Source of the DNA: Pholiota molesta
Taxonomy: Eukaryota > Basidiomycota > Agaricomycetes > Agaricales > Strophariaceae
Reading direction: 5' to 3'
NCBI GenBank assembly: GCA_014925825.1
Contig: JACGCK010000002.1
Location: 1,354,778 to 1,418,777, forward strand
Length of the DNA: 64,000 nucleotides
Below, in pieces: positions 57,851 to 64,000 of the stretch. A program made the translations under genes and the position numbers. The notes below the pieces were generated by a model, which had not been told where the DNA came from, searched no databases, and was given only the letters and a program-made list of their open reading frames with translations. Numbering within the stretch: the stretch's first letter is position 1; each line of letters starts with the position of its first letter.

Positions 57851-59384
57851 TAGCACAAGCCGGTTTGATCTCATTCTCCTGCGGTGTCTGCTGTATGTAC
57901 ATGTGATATTTGGAATAAAGTGGAAGTGCTGTTGCTGTTCGCTAGGAAACACAATTGTAGCCAAATTGTAGCATGTCCGAAAGCAAAGATACCGAACCAA
58001 AACTGTTGGCCTCGTTAAAATTTTACAATAATGGTAGAGGAAAATGGTATGCTCTTATGTACACTGTGGGGATAGATTCACCGTACAAGTGCCTACGGTT
58101 TCCGCGGGCGTGACATACAGACTGCTTAAATACTGCCATTACCAGGGATTGAACACAGCACCTAGACGACGGACCGACCCACCAGCGTTAATTCACAGCC
58201 TTTCGATCGTGACCACTATACTATAGCGCCCTTGTATAACTCTGAACTAACATTTCCCTATTCTGCCATTGCTGTGCTAGAAGGCATGCGTCATATATTG
58301 TGCATGTGAATGTTAGTCTCCGGTCGCTGCGGCCACCGTTGGCATCTTCCAGCTGAGTCTTTTACCCCCTGCCACTATCTGCTCTGCTTCTGCAATGGTA
58401 ATACAGGCAGAAGACGGAGACAGTGGAGTGGATATCAGAGAATACGCGCACGCCGGTCCACGCTTGGGCCATGTAAAAAGCTGGCTGCCCCCAGCGACCG
58501 ACCCAAGCTCACGCCTGGGCCTGTCGATTGTTGCCTTAGGTTTCTTCAATTCCCACTACGATTAGTAGTAGGGTTCCTATCTGCAAAAGTCTCGTGATCC
58601 TTGCAGTGTTCCACATGAAGTGGCGCTTTCGACATTCAGTTCAGCATCATCCCCACCGCTCTCCACATTCTGTGGGAGTCGACGCCGCTCACATTTACCA
58701 CTTCTTTTCAACAGCATCCTCCTTTCATCATCAAACTACCACTACCTCTCTCGCGGCGATTGATTTGCGCCGGGCAGTCGGCGTTCCACCGTATTTTCGC
58801 TATCGCCGCAGACATGTGGCGGACGGAGGGCGTGAAGCCGTTTGTCGGACGCTCTGATGCAGTGTTGACCCTTACATACGGGACGCTGTATCTATTTCGA
58901 ACGAATATACAGATTCTGTTGTAAGTATATGTATTTACAGAACCGATGTTCAGCTCTCAATGGTGGCGACGAATCCATAGTGCCTTGCAAAGTGATATGT
59001 GCGACGACGAAGTCACCGAGCTAGTACCGCGTTCGACGGCGCATGACCGCATCGAACCGCCAAACACCCACTCACCGTCTAAATGTACAATGTACTTGAA
59101 TGAATGCTGCATATGAAATGCAACCCCTTATTAAATGCATAAGCACATACACTCTTCCATTGCCTATTTCTAAATAACAGAAATTTCTACGATTTCTTTA
59201 AATACGGTTCAAAGTCCTTGGGGTTATTGCTGCTGCACAAGTGATAAGCTCTCGATGGAGTAAGGACACCGATCGGAACCCCATTCTCTCTGCGAACACT
59301 GAATATATTTTGCACTTTGACCTTCCGTGCAAAACGCTTGACTTCCTCCTATTTAATCAATTATTACATGTACCATCTGCAATT
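57851..59384. other. Intergenic region between convergent oxygenase and AT-hook genes
   Basis: About 1.5 kb. ORFs at 58310-58857 show no domain or exon chain. No transposon ends or RNA gene recognised. Confidence 0.45.
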
Positions 59385-62106
59385 TTAACTTATGCGACGT
59401 ACGATGCTACTTGCTTGCAAGCGTTCTCGAAGTGTGAATTTCACCACTGGCTTGCTAATACTTGACATATTTGCATGAGTAGCCATAGACTTTGGCTGTC
59501 TGTTGATTTCATAAATTAGCACTCGTGTTCGATTCCATCTTGGCAGAAAAAAAATCACAACATACACAGCAGCAGAATTTTCCAAACAAAACTGTTGTTG
59601 CCCATACGGCACAGGGAACGGCACCATGCCGTCAAAGACATCTTCATTGTGCGCAGACGCATCTCCTTCTTCGTCGGCATCGCCACAATTATCTCCATCC
59701 GGATCAAAGCGATCGGAGATGATAGACATCGCATCGTCGAGCTCGGAATCAACAACCGGATCAGCATCACCACCCGTATCAACAGATACGATGTGATCGG
59801 GGGCAGTCGCCGCATCCGCATCCTCATCAGCCACAGACGGGACAGCGTCAAGAGCAGTACCCACTGACAAAGGCAGATGTTCATCATCCAAAACATTCTC
59901 TTCAATTTCTTCAACATCATTGACCGATTCAAGTGGAATTGCTGAACTCGATGGTCGGATGCCCCGTAATCGAGCTGCGTGCTTTTTAATAGCCTGATGT
60001 GTCGTCTTCCCCTTAGGTGGTCTTCCTCGACGTTTGGGAAAGTGATTCTATAATATTTAACAAAAAATTTCCCCTTGAAAAATTTAACAACCTACTGTCT
60101 TGGGTCGTCCCACCTTAGCAGGAGGTGGGTTTACAATGCGGTTCAGTATTTGCTCATGAAACTGTGCCGGTCCCACTGTAGTCCTGTATCCGAAACTCTT
60201 GACATCCTTCGTGACTTCAATCTACAAGCCACTTCAATTTTTCCCATTCACACGTTTAAAAACTTCAAGTTCAGCTTACCGATTCGGGCATTTGACCCCA
60301 TTCTTCTGGGCATTGAGCACGAACAATACTGTATGCCTTCAATTTGTCTCCATAAAACAAGACCTTGACCTGTCTGTAGTTTTTTGCTTTTTTCTGAAAT
60401 CGCGGCTTCTTGTATATATAATTTTCCCCTACAAGGTTTCAATCTTGGTCCCATACCATCAAAGAGAAGGAGAGAGACTCACCTATCACATGCTCTGGAT
60501 CAAGCAACCCGCGTCTCGAATAGTCGTCGTATAGCTCGACAGGGACGTTGACCCAAGTCCGACGGAATACGTGCATCTCCGTTCGCATATATACATCATT
60601 CGACGTCTCATTAAATGCGAATGGATTATCTGTGTTTGTAGCCATCGATATCTTGCGAAGGAATTCATCGGTAGTGAAATGGGAAAGATACTCATATATA
60701 CTATCTTCCAATCTCTGGAATTCCTTGTCATCTGAGCAGATCACATAAGATGGAGTCCCTGGAAAGAAACAATAAAGAAAGAGAAAGTCGTTTGCGAGGT
60801 GCCGACCAAATCCGCTGAAGGCACCAAGAGAATTTGTCGCGATTTCCTTTATAATTGGCCGTGCACGTGGGATAGGAATTGGCTGAAGCTCGACTTGTTT
60901 TTGTTCTCCAAAATTTACTGAAGCCCAACCGATTTTTCTGTAAAAGTAAAGCTTTAGTACAAACATAGCTGTAATGTACAAAAAATTTGAAGAATACCGA
61001 GCACTAAAATAGTCATCAATCGGACGGTCATATCTTTTTGACATGTTCTTTGCTGTAGGAGTTTCTTTATCATCGTTGTCCTGTTTGATTTTATCTCGTC
61101 TTTTCTCATATAGCCTATATTCTTGCAGAACAGCCGCTCGCCAGCTCCGCAAAGCGTTCTGTGCTAAGGAATGTTCCAAACACCAATCAGGACCTCCCTT
61201 GAAGGATTCGAACATGTAGAGCCATTCCTGAACAACAATTTCGATTAGCAACTTGCAGTGAAGAAAAAAATCAGGAAAAGGATTTGATACCGGTGACCCT
61301 ACGGAGAAGTCCTCTGGGGCATATATGACATTGCAACTCTTCACATGCAGGCGGACTAAACCAGAGAAGTCGCTAATAACATGGACCCATTTCTCCGACA
61401 CGAATGCACCGAATATTTTAATTGTTCTGGGCGTTCTGGGAGACGAATGTGGCACCGTATACCTATCAGGGATACGATAAGTACGAATGAGCTCCGATTT
61501 GTCTGGATCTTCGTTCGGGCCTGGAACATCATTCGAAATAATCTCCCAGAATAATTCGGGGGGCATCCCGAAAACATGGGCCTCTAGCCCAAGACTAATA
61601 ACGACTGCATGCTAAACAAACATAGTAAATGATTTTTCAGCTACAGCAATACTATCTCAAATGTGAAATATAAAATTACCTTTCCAGCGGCTATAACAAT
61701 TAGCTTTCCTCTCCTACAGCATATCAACTTTCCTAAAGACGTCTGGTTCAAAAGATACCGCCAAGGCTGATTGGTTCCACGATCGACCCAAGCAGGAGGA
61801 GGCCATAATGAAAAACGTGCCACCCTTTGCTTTTCTACCCAAGAAGGTAGCTCCAACCTAGCTTCCGAACCGGTACATGTGTTATTGACGGACACCGATT
61901 CGTAAACTCGATTTTCTGATCCGGTCGACAGAGCAAGCGGGCAGAACTGAAAGTAAACTAAAATACCAAGCAAAAATTCATATATCTGCTTTCTTAAAGA
62001 CCAGTTGCTTACACTTCAGCTTCTCATATTCAGCTTGACTAAGCGTTGAACCTCTGCCTATAACAACAGATTGTTTGTTGTCCTCTGCTTCCGGCAATTC
62101 AGGCAT
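59385..62106 (-). CDS. AT-hook protein of unknown family, about 740 aa
   Basis: Exons join in frame through canonical splices. MPELPEAEDNKQSVVIG and GSTLSQAEYEKLK are followed by FYFQFCPLALSTGSENR, VNNTCTGSEARLELPSWV, QRVARFSLWPPPAWVDRG, NQPWRYLLNQTSLGKLI and RRGKLIVIAAGK. The long exon from about 61610 to 60440 gives HAVVISLGLEAHVFGMPPEL, IKIFGAFVSEKWVHVI, SARYSSNFLYITAMFVLKLY and LGAFSGFGRHLANDFLFLY. Short exons follow: VKVLFYGDKLKAYSIVRAQ, IEVTKDVKSFGYRTTVGPA, VGRPKT. The last exon begins NHFPKRRGRPPKGK, a classic AT-hook (GRP core), then a very acidic Asp/Ala-rich tail. AT-hooks bind the minor groove of AT-rich DNA, so a chromatin or DNA role is inferred. The C-terminal stretch after about 59600 may include an unrecognised intron. 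No homology known to me with assigned function. No frame break, unlike many genes here. Confidence 0.7.
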
Positions 62107-63550
62107 CCTGAACGTCCTGCCTGTAATAATAATAATTAAAATTAACAATAAGATGGATAACACTATATTTTCCATACAGAATATGAACAGGAGAAAAACG
62201 GCAACAGAAAAACGAAGGGAGAGTGAAAGAAGATAGAAACTGTGCAACTACAGCACACCGTCCATGTCCGCATGGTAGCCACATGTATACAAGCATGTGG
62301 CTATGTAAAAATCACGTGGTCTACGGCATACTTCTCAGATTACAGTTTACCTTCTAGGCCCATAACTGAAGAAAAACAAAAGGAACTGCTTAGCGGACAA
62401 TTTTGTCACATACATAGACCTCCTAACATAACATCTTCCAATTTTCAGAGCAAACAAGGGATGTCTTCCCTGTTTCTATATTCCTTCAAAGTGGCGTCTT
62501 TCACACTTACACGTCTTACATGTCACCTTCAATCGGAGATTCAAATGCGATCAAATGACATCTGACAAGTCTCGAACACTTGCCACCTGCGACGTCAACC
62601 TACGCCTGTGCTATGGGAGAACTGCACGGTGATACGGTCCGTTTTGGGCTGGGCATGTAATAGTGCCGAAAGTGTCATTTTACCTTTGAAACATGGAATC
62701 GAGAAGCGAGTAGACGTCTGAGAAGCCTGTCGGACGTACCTCGCGTACAAAGAGATCTCCTCCATACCAGATGGGCAACACGCACTATGACAATGGCAAA
62801 TGAGTATCGCTCGGACCTAAAAGAGAATACTTATTAAACCGGGAGATAGCAAAAACGCGGAAACCATTGCCGACTCATATCATCTACAGGAGAGGAGGCT
62901 CTTTGGATAATTAAATTTCATTAAAAGGCGGTTCTCAGAACAGCTTCTCTTTGTGGGTCCGTACGGGCGCCTCACTGCCACGCGATACGCATCAGAAGGC
63001 GCTATAGCGGCGTGCGTATCACGTGTATTCCGGCATAACCCAAACAACCGAACCGGACCGGTCGACTTCGGCATTTCTGAAGGAGGAGACCGAAGGTTGG
63101 CGCTTAGTGTCGAAACAACACTATAAATAGGCGATGGTTGATGTACCGCGCCAATTCTAAAAACAGAACTGTCGCGTGAGCCTTCGTTGGCCAGTGATAG
63201 GACTCTAAACACAGGGGGCACTAAAGAGAAACCCAAAAGGAAATACCCTTGGACCATACCATGTGGGACTTGGGTCATCAGGTCAAAACCCTAGACCCAA
63301 GCTTCGCTTAGACTGTTTGTTCTTTCTTTGTTTCTATTTTATTTTCAGAGATATCGCATACAACCCATGTACTATAAATTAGCGTCGCTTTTACCTGTAA
63401 TAACAAGCAATTGGTACCCATTAGATCACAAAGAGGCGTTGCGCCCTAGTTGAGATAATAGGATAAATATCGTTTGACTTCAGAGTTTGAAAGAGAATCC
63501 AAAGAGTTGCATCAGAGAGTTCAGAGAGTAAAAGAGAGATCAGATTTGGA
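62107..63550. other. Region upstream of the AT-hook gene, no gene seen
   Basis: Holds the presumed promoter and possibly further 5' exons of the AT-hook gene (a pyrimidine-rich stretch and TTATTACAG acceptor at about 62120-62130 suggest an upstream exon). A TATA-like CTATAAATA lies at about 63121-63129. Nothing else recognised. Confidence 0.45.
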
Positions 63551-63660
63551 AGTCATACGGACAGAGTGCCGTCGTAGTCATACAGCCAGTGTTGCTGTGG
63601 TAGTCATAGTGGTCAGAAACCCACTCGTAGCCATACAGTCGCAGTGACTGTGGAATAGTC
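63551..63660 (+). repeat. Tandem array of four hairpin units (25-28 bp)
   Basis: Units begin AGTCAT at 63551, 63576 and 63602 and AGCCAT at 63629, with a last AGTC at 63657. Spacing is 25, 26, 27 and 28 bases. Each unit holds a small inverted repeat: ACGG/CCGT (63557-63560, 63569-63572), ACAGC/GCTGT (63582-63586, 63594-63598), AGTGG/CCACT (63608-63612, 63621-63625) and ACAGTC/GACTGT (63635-63640, 63646-63651), with loops of 8, 7, 8 and 5. Arms differ between units yet remain complementary, while the flanks (GTCAT before, CGTA or GGTA after) are conserved. Function unknown. Confidence 0.85.
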
Positions 63661-64000
63661 GAAAAGTGAACGACGACGTCCATCTCTTTCTCTTGTTTGA
63701 CTCTTAAACTCCGACGATTGTCCAGTCGCCATTCGCAGTTGGATCATCAGAAGAACCCTAAAACACTTATAAACCCATACACTTTACTTGTTCACCCAGT
63801 GATAAGTTCAAAGTTCAAAGTTCCAAAACTAAAAGCCTCTGAATATATCCCTAAACCCTATACAAACGAACTTGGGGCATTGATATCGTTCTGAGATAAG
63901 TCATTAAGACACCCCCACCTAGTACCCCACCCTAAAGAGAAGGTTTCTTTGTTTTGTTTGAGAGCGTCGCTCGATCTCAGAAGAGAGAAGGTTTCTTTGT
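63661..64000. other. Window end with a 17-bp direct repeat
   Basis: No gene recognised. AGAGAAGGTTTCTTTGT occurs at 63936-63952 and again at 63984-64000. The A/T-rich leader-like sequence might belong to an LTR-type element continuing beyond the window, but no terminal repeat or primer site could be shown. Confidence 0.5.

Noticed and set aside
63120..64000. LTR retrotransposon leader (TATA-like box, A/T-rich leader, short direct repeats)
   Set aside because: No second LTR, TG...CA ends, primer-binding site or gag/pol frame within the window; kept only as a remark.
1..64000. CRISPR array or bacterial-type operon
   Set aside because: The short repeats seen are tandem without spacers, and gene structure is clearly eukaryotic.

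Overview
The window looks like nuclear DNA of a mushroom-forming basidiomycete (Agaricomycetes). Genes are cut by many 45-70 base GT-AG introns, and the families present fit this group: full-length ABCA-type transporters, F-box/LRR proteins, a DUF6534-like membrane protein pair, a multi-C2H2 protein, Kv-beta-like aldo-keto reductases, hAT elements and a TET/JBP-like oxygenase. I saw no tRNA, rRNA or CRISPR.

Layout. 1-16,940: two paralogous ABCA-type transporters point away from each other (minus, running off the left edge; plus, 11,263-16,940). They flank an OB-fold-like gene, a thioredoxin and a C2H2 protein. 17,246-23,790: an intact F-box gene, NOP10 (small H/ACA snoRNP protein), and a tandem segmental duplication that left two decayed F-box genes and a broken copy of the NOP10 5' end. 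23,791-27,622: coatomer beta subunit. 28,083-33,897: a small unknown ORF and two tandem DUF6534-like membrane proteins sharing a 14-nt micro-exon. 34,450-42,320: a secreted fasciclin-domain protein, two convergent aldo-keto reductases and an amidohydrolase. 42,321-55,600: gene-poor, repeat-rich DNA with a GC-rich 0.2 kb tandem duplication, a short hAT element with intact terminal repeats and an 8-bp target duplication, dispersed direct repeats, and a second, longer, decayed hAT transposase gene. 56,005-62,106: a TET/JBP-like 2-oxoglutarate oxygenase and a divergently oriented AT-hook protein, the most interesting accessory pair. 63,551-63,660: four tandem hairpin units whose arms differ between units but stay self-complementary.

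Reliability. Twelve places in otherwise conserved genes show the same lesion: one base missing, usually from a short homopolymer run. Affected genes include housekeeping ones (NOP10, coatomer beta, thioredoxin). I read these mostly as consensus or assembly errors, so those genes are annotated as CDS. The F-box copies and both hAT genes carry different, heavier damage and are annotated as pseudogenes. All gene models come from reading by eye; splice sites are canonical unless stated.
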